From Rhodospirillales bacterium (GTDB lineage: Bacteria; Pseudomonadota; Alphaproteobacteria; Rhodospirillales_A; Casp-alpha2): DNA of 5,037 nucleotides. The translations under genes were made by a program, and so were the position numbers. A model generated the notes under the pieces. That model did not search any database and was not told where the DNA came from. It saw only the letters and a program-made list of their open reading frames with translations. This document shows positions 1 through 5,037 of this stretch, one piece after another. Position 1 is the first letter of the stretch. Every line of letters starts with the position of its first letter. The stretch covers positions 1-5,037 of the forward strand of contig JAESSX010000162.1 of the NCBI GenBank assembly GCA_016763915.1, given 5' to 3'.

Positions 1-308
1 CGGGCGGCGATGTCGGCGATCTTGTATAGGGTTTCCCGAGGCGCGTCGATACGGACTACCTTCAGCCCCTGGCGAAGCGCCGCCAGGGCCAGTCCGGGGT
101 CGTCGCCGCAATCAAAAACCGCCTCCACGATGATGCCGTCATGCCCCACTGTTGCTTGTTCTATCATGTCCCGGAACACTTGCGGGCCAAGATAGGCCGC
201 CGCTCCCGGGGCGCTCCGCAGGGTCACCGGGCACCCCAGTTCCGCCGCCACGCGGACGGCCGTCCTGGCGTCTTCCAGATTGTGAACGATGACCGGGCGG
301 TCCTTCAT
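1..308 (-). CDS. Conserved hypothetical protein, N-terminal 102 residues (runs off left edge)
   Basis: The minus strand is open from an ATG at 308-306 to the window edge, giving 102 residues beginning MKDRPVIVHNLEDARTAV. An in-frame stop at 335-333 lies just upstream, and no other ATG lies between, so this start is the best choice. The Shine-Dalgarno is weak: only an AGG about 12 bases upstream. Codon use is GC3-rich and there are no internal stops, as expected for a real gene. The visible part alternates short hydrophobic strands (VIVHN, PVTL, GIIVEAVFDCG, KVVRID) with Ala/Leu-rich helices, which suggests a soluble alpha/beta fold. A Gly/Ala-rich stretch (SAPGAAAYLG) sits near residue 33. 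I see no signal peptide or membrane segment. I cannot assign a function; it resembles small hypothetical proteins of alphaproteobacteria only by general impression. It is divergent from the stator operon, so no shared role is implied. Confidence 0.7.
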   Translation of the reverse strand, partial: MKDRPVIVHNLEDARTAVRVAAELGCPVTLRSAPGAAAYLGPQVFRDMIEQATVGHDGIIVEAVFDCGDDPGLALAALRQGLKVVRIDAPRETLYKIADIAA

Positions 309-465
309 GGGAATTTCATGCCTGTTGTAAGGTTAGACTAAATAAGGTGTGACTGGCGATACTGACGGGGCGCGATAAGGAATAGTAATATCCTGTTAGT
401 TGAATACCATGTAAAAACATAGTCTTAGGTATTTCCGGCGTGCCTGCACCTTGCCCTGGCGGGGA

Positions 466-479
466 TTTTACCGGTAAAA
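466..479. promoter_or_regulatory. Perfect 14-bp palindrome, possible operator upstream of motA
   Basis: TTTTACCGGTAAAA is a perfect 7+7 inverted repeat with no spacer. It lies about 87 bases before the likely GTG start of motA and about 160 bases before the divergent gene. A second, overlapping inverted repeat (CCGGT-AAA-ACCGG, 471-483) shares its right half. Dyads of this size are typical of binding sites for dimeric transcription factors, but I do not recognise the factor. I could not assign a convincing -35/-10 pair, a sigma-28 (TAAA...GCCGATAA) or a sigma-54 (GG-N10-GC) promoter between here and motA. An AT-rich stretch at 503-516 is the most promoter-like part. The operator role is inference. 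Confidence 0.4.
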
Positions 480-565
480 CCGGAGGCGATTGGTGATGAC
501 GCTTTAAATAATTTATGGACGGGCCTCCGTGCAAGTGCCTTGCCTGGGGGAACAGGGGAAAACAC

Positions 566-1382
566 GTGGACATAGCGACACTTCTCGGACTGGTTATCGG
601 CGTCTCCGTCGTTACTTTGGCGATCCTGACCGGGTCCAGCATGTCTATTTTTCTTAACCTGCCGGGCTTTCTGATTGTCTGTGGCGGCACTTTCGCGGCG
701 ACTCTGATCAAGTTTCCCATTTCGGGTGTGTTCGTGGCTTTTTTCGTCGGCACCAAGGCGGCTTTCGTCAATGAAAAGGAAAGCCCCCGCGAGATCGTCG
801 ACCTGACCATGCGGCTGGTCAAACGGGCGCGCAAGGTGGGTCTGCTGGGTCTGGAAAAAGTCCGCGTTCGTAACAATTTTTTTCGCAAGGGCATCCAGCT
901 TTGCGTCGACGGCCGCGAAGCCGATGTGATCCGCAAGATGATGACCCGTGAAATGGAACTGGCGATCCAGCGCCAGGAAGTCGGCGAGAAAGTGTTCCGG
1001 GCGATCGGTGAATCGGCGCCGGCCTTCGGCATGGTCGGCACCCTAGGTCGGCCTGGTTCAGATGTTGAGTTCCATGGATGATCCGACCACCATCGGCAAG
1101 GCCATGGCGGTTGCCTTGCTGACGACGCTGTACGGGGTTTTGATCGCCCAGCTGATCGCTCTGCCCATTTCCGATAAACTGGAAGCCAAGAATGAGATCG
1201 AGCGGGCCAATCGCGTTCTGATTATCGAAGCCATCGTGCAAATTCATGAACGCAACAATCCGACCGCGGTTCTGGATATTCTGGAAGCCTACCTTCCGGA
1301 AAAGCAACGCAACCGGCGTAGCGGTGATTCGAAATCGGGCGGCGATGGCCCCCGGAACAGACGGGCGACGGATCGAGCATGA
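566..1382 (+). pseudogene. motA: Flagellar stator protein MotA/PomA, interrupted by a one-base frameshift
   Basis: MotA/PomA is the four-helix stator subunit that couples ion flow to torque on the rotor. The reading starts at GTG 566 (MDIATLLGLVIG, matching the PomA N-terminus), 7 bases after AGGGG at 554-558. An ATG at 515 is in frame but only adds an unrelated 17-residue extension. Residues 4-21 and about 30-55 are TM1 and TM2. A cytoplasmic loop with the charged stretch RLVKRARKVGLLGLEK follows, then APAFGMVGTL at the start of TM3 with the conserved Pro at residue 152. After Leu160 (codon 1043-1045) the frame breaks and ends at TGA 1079-1081. Removing one base at 1045 or 1046 restores GLVQMLSSMDDPTTIGKAMAV, TM4 (about 179-200, with Pro200) and a charged tail to TGA 1380-1382, about 271 residues in all (PomA is about 253). 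The stop overlaps the motB start (ATGA). A sequencing or assembly error is as likely as a true null allele. The family call is secure; the pseudogene status is not. Confidence 0.85.
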
Positions 1383-2143
1383 GAGCACTGGATAGAAGAA
1401 AAATAGAAGGCGCGCCCAGATGGATGGTGACGTTCGCCGACCTGATGGCGCTTTTGTTCGCTTTGTTCGTGTTGCTGTTGTCGTTTGCCGAAGTCGACAG
1501 CGACAGCTTCAGGAAAAACGCCGGTCCCATGCGCAGCGCCTTCGGCCAGGGCGACAAAATCATGGCAACGACGTCCTTGCCCAGCATCCAGCCGGGCCAG
1601 TCGGGGCCGGGCCGGGGACAGACGCAATTCCAGCCCCGTTCCGACCAGACGGCCGAGATTATGGAAATCGCCCGTCGTCAGGAGGCTAAGCGGAGCTTCC
1701 TGTTTCAGTTCCGGCGGTCTTTGGAACGGGAATTGTCGGAGTCCCGTATCGTTCTGATCGACAAGGGCAACCGCATCATCATCCGCTTTCCCGGCGCGAC
1801 CTCGTTCCTGCCCGGCAGTGACCGGCTGGCCGATGGGTTCGGGCCGGCCTTGCGGAGGATTGCCAGCATCATCCGGGCGACCAAGGGAGAGATCCTGGTT
1901 TCCGGCCACACCGACAGCGCCCCCATTTCAACGGCCCGGTTCCGGTCCAACTGGGATTTGTCCTCGGCACGCGCCGTTACCGTGGTCCATTACCTGATCA
2001 GCCAGGCCGGGGTCCGTTCCGACCGGATCACGGCGCAGGGTTTCGGCTCAAGCCGCCCGCTGGCGAAAAACGACACGCCGGAAAATCAGGCCAGGAACCG
2101 GCGCGTCGAAATTGCGATCGAGATTTCCTCGTTTTCGGGATAG
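1379..2143 (+). CDS. motB: Flagellar stator protein MotB/PomB with OmpA-like peptidoglycan-binding domain
   Basis: This 254-residue inner-membrane protein anchors the stator to peptidoglycan and carries the ion-binding aspartate. Residues 13-38 contain the plug-proximal motif and single TM: PRWMVTFADLMALLFALFVLLLSF, with Asp21 as the channel residue (Asp32 of E. coli MotB, Asp24 of PomB). The sequence around it is closer to PomB than to E. coli MotB. Residues 41-57 look like the amphipathic plug, followed by a Gly/Gln/Pro-rich linker (70-90). From about 140 an OmpA/MotB C-terminal domain is present, with SGHTDS (175-180), NWDLSSARA (191-199) and NRRVEI (240-245), the usual peptidoglycan-contact positions. 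Length is normal for the family and the frame is intact. The ATG overlaps the motA stop, and the Shine-Dalgarno is weak, so translation is probably coupled to motA. The frameshift upstream would therefore be expected to lower its expression. Na+ versus H+ specificity cannot be settled from sequence alone. Confidence 0.93.
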   Translation: MRALDRRKIEGAPRWMVTFADLMALLFALFVLLLSFAEVDSDSFRKNAGPMRSAFGQGDKIMATTSLPSIQPGQSGPGRGQTQFQPRSDQTAEIMEIARRQEAKRSFLFQFRRSLERELSESRIVLIDKGNRIIIRFPGATSFLPGSDRLADGFGPALRRIASIIRATKGEILVSGHTDSAPISTARFRSNWDLSSARAVTVVHYLISQAGVRSDRITAQGFGSSRPLAKNDTPENQARNRRVEIAIEISSFSG

Positions 2144-2151
2144 GACAGAAA

Positions 2152-2183
2152 AAAGTCCTCCGCCGGTTTCGGCGAAGGACTTT
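2152..2183. terminator. Bidirectional intrinsic terminator between motB and gap
   Basis: A hairpin with arms AAAGTCCT-C-CGCCG and CGGCG-A-AGGACTTT closes on a GTTT loop: 13 of 14 positions pair, with one C/A mismatch. It starts 9 bases after the motB stop. T-rich sequence (TTTGTTTCTT) follows on the plus strand. On the minus strand the left flank, GAAAAAA, reads as a U-run. It therefore fits a terminator serving both convergent genes, motB (plus) and gap (minus, ending at 2217). Confidence 0.85.
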
Positions 2184-2216
2184 GTTTCTTAAAACGCCGT
2201 TGATACGAGCCGCTTA

Positions 2217-3221
2217 CTAGGCGTTGTGCATGGCCAATGCGGTATCGGGCATCCGGTTGGAAAAGCCCCATTCGTTGTCGTACCAGCTCAGCACGCGCAC
2301 GAAGTTGCCGTCAACGACCTGCGTCTGGGTCGAATCGAAGCTGGAACTGGCAGGGTTGTGGTTGAAGTCAACCGAAACCAGATCCGCCGAGACATAACCG
2401 AGAACGCCTTTCATGGGACCGTTGGCGGCTTCCTGCATGGCGGCGTTGATTTCCTCGATCGAGGTGTCGCGGCCGGCGGTGAATTTCAGATCGATCAGCG
2501 ACACGTTCGGCGTCGGCACGCGGATGGCGGTGCCGTCCAGCTTGCCGACCAGTTCCGGCAGCACCAGACCAACGGCTTTCGCCGCGCCGGTTGACGCCGG
2601 GATCAGGGATACCGCGCAAGCCCGGGCGCGGCGCGCATCCGAGTGCAGGGTGTCGAGCGGGCGCTGGTCACCGGTATAGGAATGGATGGTGGTCATGAAC
2701 CCTTTTTCGATGCCGACCAGCTTGTTGAGGACATCGGCGACAGGGGCCAGGCAGTTGGTCGTGCACGACGCATTGGAAACCACGGTGTGGTGGCTTTCCA
2801 GCTTGTCGTGGTTGACGCCGTAAACGACGGTCATGTCGACTTCCTTGCCCGGCGCCGAGATCAGCACCTTGGAGGCGCCGGCGTCGATGTGCTTGGACGC
2901 GGATTCGCGGTCAACGAAAATACCGGTGCACTCGAACGCGATATCGACTTCCAGATCCTTCCACGGAAGATTGGCGGGATCGCGTTCCGCCGATACATGG
3001 ATGGGGCCGGTGCCGAGGTCGATGGTGTCTTTGTCGACTTCGATATCGCCCTGAAAAGTACCGTGGACCGAATCATATTTCAAAAGGTGGGCATTCATCT
3101 CGACCGAGCCGAGATCGTTGATGCCGACGACCTTCACGTCATCGCGTCCGGACTCCACAAGCGCCCGCAGGACCAGCCTGCCAATTCGTCCAAAACCGTT
3201 AATTCCTACACGTAGAGCCAT
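2217..3221 (-). CDS. gap: Type I glyceraldehyde-3-phosphate dehydrogenase
   Basis: This cytosolic enzyme converts glyceraldehyde-3-phosphate, NAD+ and phosphate to 1,3-bisphosphoglycerate in glycolysis, and runs in reverse in gluconeogenesis. The 334-residue protein has the usual length. The Rossmann motif GINGFGRIG spans residues 6-14. Asp36 in GINDLG suggests NAD preference. The catalytic SNASCTTN has Cys153, and His180 lies in TTIHSYT. The phosphate-binding/substrate loop includes STGAAKAVG (about 210-218), and SWYDNEWG (about 312-319) is the conserved C-terminal signature. The ATG at 3221-3219 follows AAGGGAGG (3234-3227) at 5 bases, a strong Shine-Dalgarno. The gene ends in tandem stops, TAG TAA. 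It is transcribed alone in this window: pgk does not follow, and the next gene is convergent motB. The 388-bp upstream region separates it from the divergent DUF4164 gene; I found no firm promoter for it there. Confidence 0.98.
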   Translation of the reverse strand: MALRVGINGFGRIGRLVLRALVESGRDDVKVVGINDLGSVEMNAHLLKYDSVHGTFQGDIEVDKDTIDLGTGPIHVSAERDPANLPWKDLEVDIAFECTGIFVDRESASKHIDAGASKVLISAPGKEVDMTVVYGVNHDKLESHHTVVSNASCTTNCLAPVADVLNKLVGIEKGFMTTIHSYTGDQRPLDTLHSDARRARACAVSLIPASTGAAKAVGLVLPELVGKLDGTAIRVPTPNVSLIDLKFTAGRDTSIEEINAAMQEAANGPMKGVLGYVSADLVSVDFNHNPASSSFDSTQTQVVDGNFVRVLSWYDNEWGFSNRMPDTALAMHNA

Positions 3222-3481
3222 CTAGGCCTCCCTTAAAAACACTGGATCACAAAAAAAATCTGATCTCGTGTGTTTTCTCCCTATTTTTCCCGGTTCCAAG
3301 AATATCTTGCGTATCCTTAAGCATTTGGCATCCAGGTTTTCCACTTTCCTCGCGGCGCACCATTAAGGCAAAGACCCCTTTCGTCAATCAGATTCTGACA
3401 ATGGGTATTGGCGCCCTGGTGTATCCAATGGCAATTTTTACAGAATCTATAGAGTGTTAGGACGGTTTATTCAGACAGAGG

Positions 3482-3511
3482 TTGACCTTGCAAAGGGGCC
3501 CGGCTTATCCT
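3482..3511 (+). promoter_or_regulatory. Candidate sigma70-type promoter for the DUF4164-zapA operon
   Basis: TTGACC (3482-3487) and TATCCT (3506-3511) are separated by 18 bases, matching 5/6 and 4/6 of the consensus. Transcription would start near 3518 and give a leader of roughly 90 bases that contains the tandem repeat. It is the best-scoring pair I found by eye in this intergenic region. No experimental support is available. Confidence 0.4.
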
Positions 3512-3554
3512 GTAGAAAGACTTGGAAGGTCGCCTCTTGGGCGGGATGTCCGGA

Positions 3555-3591
3555 TTTCAGGCAATGTTTCAGGCAATGTTTTCAGGCAATG
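3555..3591 (+). repeat. Three tandem copies of a 12-bp repeat (TTTCAGGCAATG)
   Basis: Copies lie at 3555-3566, 3567-3578 and 3579-3591. The first two are identical and the third has one extra T in its T-run. A TAATG remnant follows at 3592-3596. The array ends 18 bases before the GTG start of the DUF4164-like gene, inside its predicted leader. Perfect short tandem copies can expand or contract by slippage; whether this affects expression of the operon is unknown. Confidence 0.9.
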
Positions 3592-3609
3592 TAATGTAGA
3601 GACGGTCCA

Positions 3610-3867
3610 GTGACGAAATCCAATTTGCAAAAACCATCCAAGGTCGAACGCGCCCGCGCCCGCCTTGATTCCGCGGTGATGCGTCTTGAGGCGGCCCTGG
3701 AAAGCCGGGCCGCCAACGCAGGGGGCGGCATTGCGGATGACGAACTGACCCGGGAACTGGAATCCCTGCGCGGGGAGACCGCGCACCTCAAGGCGGTCAA
3801 CGAAACCGTGTCCGGGCGTCTGGACGGCGCCATCGGGCGGCTCAAAGCCGTTATCGGGAAGGCCTGA
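3610..3867 (+). CDS. Small coiled-coil protein, DUF4164-like, upstream of zapA
   Basis: This is an 85-residue protein, starting at GTG 3610. A stop (TAA 3592-3594) lies just upstream in frame, with no alternative start between, so the GTG is forced unless translation begins at the internal Met24. The Shine-Dalgarno is weak (GAGA-like at 3599-3602). The sequence is almost entirely helical and charged: Arg/Ala-rich 12-34 (VERARARLDSAVMRLEAALE), a Gly-rich break near 38-41, and a second coiled-coil segment 44-83 with heptad-like Leu/Val spacing. There is no signal peptide or membrane segment. Alphaproteobacteria commonly carry a small DUF4164 coiled-coil gene next to zapA, and this matches in size, position and composition. 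The stop is only 4 bases before the zapA ATG, so the two are co-transcribed. A role in cell division is plausible from this coupling but is inference; no biochemical function is known to me. Confidence 0.8.
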   Translation: MTKSNLQKPSKVERARARLDSAVMRLEAALESRAANAGGGIADDELTRELESLRGETAHLKAVNETVSGRLDGAIGRLKAVIGKA

Positions 3868-3871
3868 AAGC

Positions 3872-4207
3872 ATGGCCCAGGTCACAGTCACCATAAACGG
3901 ACGCGATTATCAGGTCGCCTGCGACGACGGCCAGGAAGCCCACCTGACCCGGTTGGGGGCCTATGTGGACGACCGGATCGGCGAATTGGCGGCGGCGGTC
4001 GGGCAGGTCGGCGACGCCCGTCTTTTGGTCATGGTTTCTCTTTTGCTGGCCGACGAGTTGTCGGATGTCTATTCGGTACTCGACGTGGCGCGCTCCGCCG
4101 ATGCCGGGGCGTCGGCCCTGTTGAGCGCCGAAGAAATCCTCAGCGCCCATATCGAGGAATTGGCGCAACGCATCGAAGACATTGCCGAACGCATCGAACA
4201 AGCTTAA
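3872..4207 (+). CDS. zapA: Cell division protein ZapA
   Basis: ZapA binds FtsZ and bundles its protofilaments, stabilising the Z-ring at mid-cell. The 111-residue protein has the expected layout. An N-terminal globular domain (1-45) opens with the family pattern VTVTINGRDYQVACDDGQEAHLTRLGAYVDDRI. A long helix follows with the conserved ARLLVMVSLLLADEL (49-63), then a C-terminal coiled coil (about 85-110, EEILSAHIEELAQRIEDIAERIEQ) that mediates dimer and tetramer assembly. ATG 3872 is preceded by GGGAAGG (3856-3862) at 9 bases. It sits 4 bases after the coiled-coil gene and directly before the 6S RNA candidate, whose -35 box lies inside the last codons and whose -10 overlaps the zapA stop codon. 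Alphaproteobacterial ZapA proteins are often this size. Confidence 0.93.
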   Translation: MAQVTVTINGRDYQVACDDGQEAHLTRLGAYVDDRIGELAAAVGQVGDARLLVMVSLLLADELSDVYSVLDVARSADAGASALLSAEEILSAHIEELAQRIEDIAERIEQA

Positions 4208-4210
4208 ATA
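4182..4210 (+). promoter_or_regulatory. Candidate promoter of the 6S RNA
   Basis: TTGCCG (4182-4187) and TAAATA (4205-4210) are separated by exactly 17 bases; the match to consensus is moderate (4/6 and 3/6). A start 7 bases downstream, at 4217, coincides with the first base of GGGCGG, the 5' arm of the predicted closing stem of the RNA. The -10 box overlaps the zapA stop codon TAA (4205-4207). The agreement of promoter position with RNA structure is the main support. Confidence 0.5.
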
Positions 4211-4216
4211 AGGGTA

Positions 4217-4378
4217 GGGCGGTTACTGCCCGGTACGTCAGGCACAGATATCCTTGGGGCTATTCCGATCCATAGGGAGCTGTCCCTGCCGGGTCCGTGG
4301 ACCCGGTATATGGCGCCCACCTACACAAGTAGGCCACAGTGGGTTCTTTAGCCAACGTCCGGTGCGGGGCCGTCCGTC
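4217..4378 (+). ncRNA. ssrS: Probable 6S RNA
   Basis: 6S RNA mimics an open promoter and sequesters housekeeping RNA polymerase in stationary phase. In many proteobacteria its gene lies between zapA and the 5-formyltetrahydrofolate cyclo-ligase gene, exactly the position here, and this 201-bp gap has no protein gene. By hand I can fold it into the expected long, interrupted hairpin. The closing stem is GGGCGG (4217-4222) with CCGTCC (4370-4375, one G-U). Inner pairs are GCAC 4242-4245 with GTGC 4362-4365, and GGCTA 4258-4262 with TAGCC 4349-4353. A bubble follows, whose 3' side carries a hairpin (CCTAC-ACAA-GTAGG, 4320-4333), then CCATA 4270-4274 with TATGG 4309-4313, and an apical stem CCGGGTC-CGTG-GACCCGG (4289-4306). 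The length of about 160 bases fits the family. The ends are estimates. No clear intrinsic terminator separates it from fau, so read-through into fau is likely, as known for E. coli ssrS-ygfA. Confidence 0.75.
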
Positions 4379-4408
4379 TTTATTATTTGAGCGTGGTGAT
4401 CTTCCGGC

Positions 4409-5005
4409 ATGTCCGTTGACGAGGAAAAACAGCAACTCCGCCGGATTGCCAAAGAAGGCCGGGGCGGCTGGGCCGATGCCGCCGGCGAGGGGGCCGCGCG
4501 GCGGCTGAAAGAAAATTTTTTGCGGGCGGCCGAGGCGTTTTCGCCGCGGCCGACGGCTTCGGATGTTATTGCCGGCTATCGGCCGATGGCCGATGAGATC
4601 GATGTCCGCGGGTTGATTACGCGGCTCTTCGAGGATGGCCACGCGGTCGCCCTGCCGGTGGTCGTGGGCAAGGCGGAGCCTTTGATTTTCCGCCGCTGGC
4701 AACCCGGCCTTGTCCTGGCAGGCGGCGATTTCGGAACCCACCATCCGGGGCCGGGCGAAGCGCAGGTGACGCCCGCGATTGTGCTGGTGCCGTTGCTGGC
4801 CTTCGATGCCCAGGGGCACCGCCTTGGCTGGGGCGGCGGTTTTTACGACCGCACCCTTGCCCTGTTGCGCGCCCAGGGTCCGGTGATCGCGGTCGGCGTT
4901 GCCTATCAGTCCCAGTTGGTGGACAGTGTGCCCCATTCGGCCAATGACGAACCCCTGGACTGGATGATTACCGACATGGGCGTCCTGGAGATACCAAAAC
5001 AATGA
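4409..5005 (+). CDS. fau: 5-formyltetrahydrofolate cyclo-ligase (5,10-methenyl-THF synthetase)
   Basis: This cytosolic enzyme (EC 6.3.3.2) uses ATP to turn 5-formyltetrahydrofolate into 5,10-methenyltetrahydrofolate, returning stored or inhibitory folate to the one-carbon pool. The 198-residue length is normal. The N-terminus has the EKQQLRR helix with Lys7, GYRPMADEID lies at 56-65 and ALPVV at 81-85. The FRRWQPG segment (94-100) is followed by GGDFGTHHPGP (105-115). The strongest signature is VPLLAFD (127-133) followed by RLGWGGGFYDR (138-148), the ATP/folate-binding loop. PHSANDEPLDWMITD (165-179) is the C-terminal family motif. ATG 4409 is preceded at 7 bases by GGTGATC (4395-4401), which matches the extended anti-Shine-Dalgarno complement. 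It lies downstream of the 6S RNA candidate and overlaps the next gene by ATGA. E. coli calls the homologue ygfA/fau. Confidence 0.96.
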   Translation: MSVDEEKQQLRRIAKEGRGGWADAAGEGAARRLKENFLRAAEAFSPRPTASDVIAGYRPMADEIDVRGLITRLFEDGHAVALPVVVGKAEPLIFRRWQPGLVLAGGDFGTHHPGPGEAQVTPAIVLVPLLAFDAQGHRLGWGGGFYDRTLALLRAQGPVIAVGVAYQSQLVDSVPHSANDEPLDWMITDMGVLEIPKQ

Positions 5006-5037
5006 AATTGCTGATTTGCGGCGACGTGGTGGGAAAA
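5002..5037 (+). CDS. Start of a YmdB-like (TIGR00282) metallophosphoesterase, cut by right edge
   Basis: Only 12 codons are visible, MKLLICGDVVGK. The pattern of a short beta strand followed by GDVVG is the start of the TIGR00282/YmdB metallophosphoesterase family, in which the Asp is a metal ligand; members are cyclic-nucleotide or related phosphodiesterases. The ATG overlaps the fau stop (ATGA), and GGAG lies at 4987-4990, so it is co-transcribed and probably translationally coupled with fau. With so few residues, the family call rests on the motif plus the known tendency of this gene to follow fau in alphaproteobacteria. Confidence 0.65.
   Translation, partial: MKLLICGDVVGK

Larger units (their letters stand above)
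3222..3609. other. Divergent intergenic region between gap and the DUF4164-like gene
   Basis: This 388-bp stretch has no credible protein gene on either strand and is noticeably richer in A/T than the flanking genes. Near gap it holds the Shine-Dalgarno and an A8 run (3251-3258), which would be a U8 tract in the gap leader, flanked by short inverted arms GATCA/TGATC (3245-3249, 3261-3265). A short dyad, TCAGA-T-TCTGA, lies at 3388-3398. Toward the plus-strand operon it holds a candidate promoter (3482-3511) and three tandem repeats (3555-3591), listed separately. For gap, TTGACG on the minus strand (about 3387-3382) is the best -35 hexamer, but its -10 partner is poor, so I leave the gap promoter unassigned. 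Confidence 0.6.

Noticed and set aside
409..420. Small inverted repeat ATGT-AAAA-ACAT before motA
   Set aside because: Arms of only four A/T-rich bases are expected by chance in an intergenic region.
515..565. ATG at 515 as the start of motA
   Set aside because: It adds 17 residues unrelated to MotA/PomA, whereas GTG 566 gives the family N-terminus MDIATLLGL and has AGGGG at a 7-base spacing.
316..1041. Long minus-strand open frame of 241 codons opposite motA
   Set aside because: Its translation is rich in Arg/Ser/Pro, has no recognisable domain and mirrors the codon structure of motA; it is a GC-rich antisense shadow.
1040..1050. Programmed +1 ribosomal frameshift in motA
   Set aside because: Reading CTA and skipping a G would restore the frame, but slipping CTA forward gives TAG, there is no prfB-like in-frame stop or stimulatory Shine-Dalgarno spacing, and stator genes are not known to use recoding. 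A mutation or error is simpler.
1062..1382. Independent 106-residue protein starting at ATG 1062
   Set aside because: It is the C-terminal third of MotA (end of TM3, TM4 and tail), begins mid-helix and has no Shine-Dalgarno. It is treated as part of the frameshifted gene.
2643..3215. 190-codon plus-strand open frame inside gap
   Set aside because: It is antisense to an unmistakable, full-length gap gene, with Val/Asp/Gly-rich shadow composition.
3505..3894. 129-codon minus-strand open frame across the DUF4164-like gene
   Set aside because: It overlaps the tandem repeat and the zapA start on the opposite strand and has no domain pattern; the plus-strand reading has better context and spacing.
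4238..5002. 254-codon minus-strand open frame opposite fau and the 6S region
   Set aside because: Low-complexity Arg/Gly/Pro composition, and it covers both a clear fau gene and the RNA candidate on the other strand; a shadow.

Overview
The window looks like a chromosomal segment of an alphaproteobacterium, probably Rhodospirillales-like. This rests on gene content and order: a PomA/PomB-type stator pair, a small DUF4164-like coiled-coil gene beside zapA, zapA followed by a 6S RNA-like region and then a 5-formyltetrahydrofolate cyclo-ligase gene, and a YmdB-like metallophosphoesterase start right after it. The DNA is GC-rich with strong GC3 bias. I see no mobile element, tRNA, rRNA or CRISPR.

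Layout. (1) 1-308, minus: N-terminal part of an unrecognised alpha/beta protein that runs off the left edge. (2) 309-565: divergent intergenic region with a perfect 14-bp palindrome. (3) 566-2143, plus: flagellar stator operon motA(pomA)-motB(pomB). The two genes share an ATGA junction, and motA carries a one-base frameshift inside its third membrane helix. (4) 2152-2183: hairpin terminator shared by motB and the convergent gap gene. (5) 2217-3221, minus: type I glyceraldehyde-3-phosphate dehydrogenase, intact. (6) 3222-3609: 388-bp divergent intergenic region with a candidate sigma70 promoter and three 12-bp tandem repeats in the leader of the next operon. (7) 3610-4207, plus: DUF4164-like coiled-coil gene and zapA (Z-ring associated). 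(8) about 4217-4378, plus: probable 6S RNA with its own promoter overlapping the zapA stop codon. (9) 4409-5005, plus: 5-formyltetrahydrofolate cyclo-ligase, overlapping by ATGA the start of a metallophosphoesterase gene that leaves the right edge.

How the parts work together. The motA/motB products would form the ion channel that drives flagellar rotation, if the frameshift is an error or is suppressed. The zapA - 6S RNA - fau block is a widely conserved proteobacterial neighbourhood combining cell division, growth-phase control of RNA polymerase and one-carbon metabolism. gap is an ordinary glycolysis/gluconeogenesis gene. I did not find a new multi-gene system. The items most worth checking are the motA frameshift, the 6S RNA candidate, the tandem repeat before the DUF4164 gene and the palindrome before motA.
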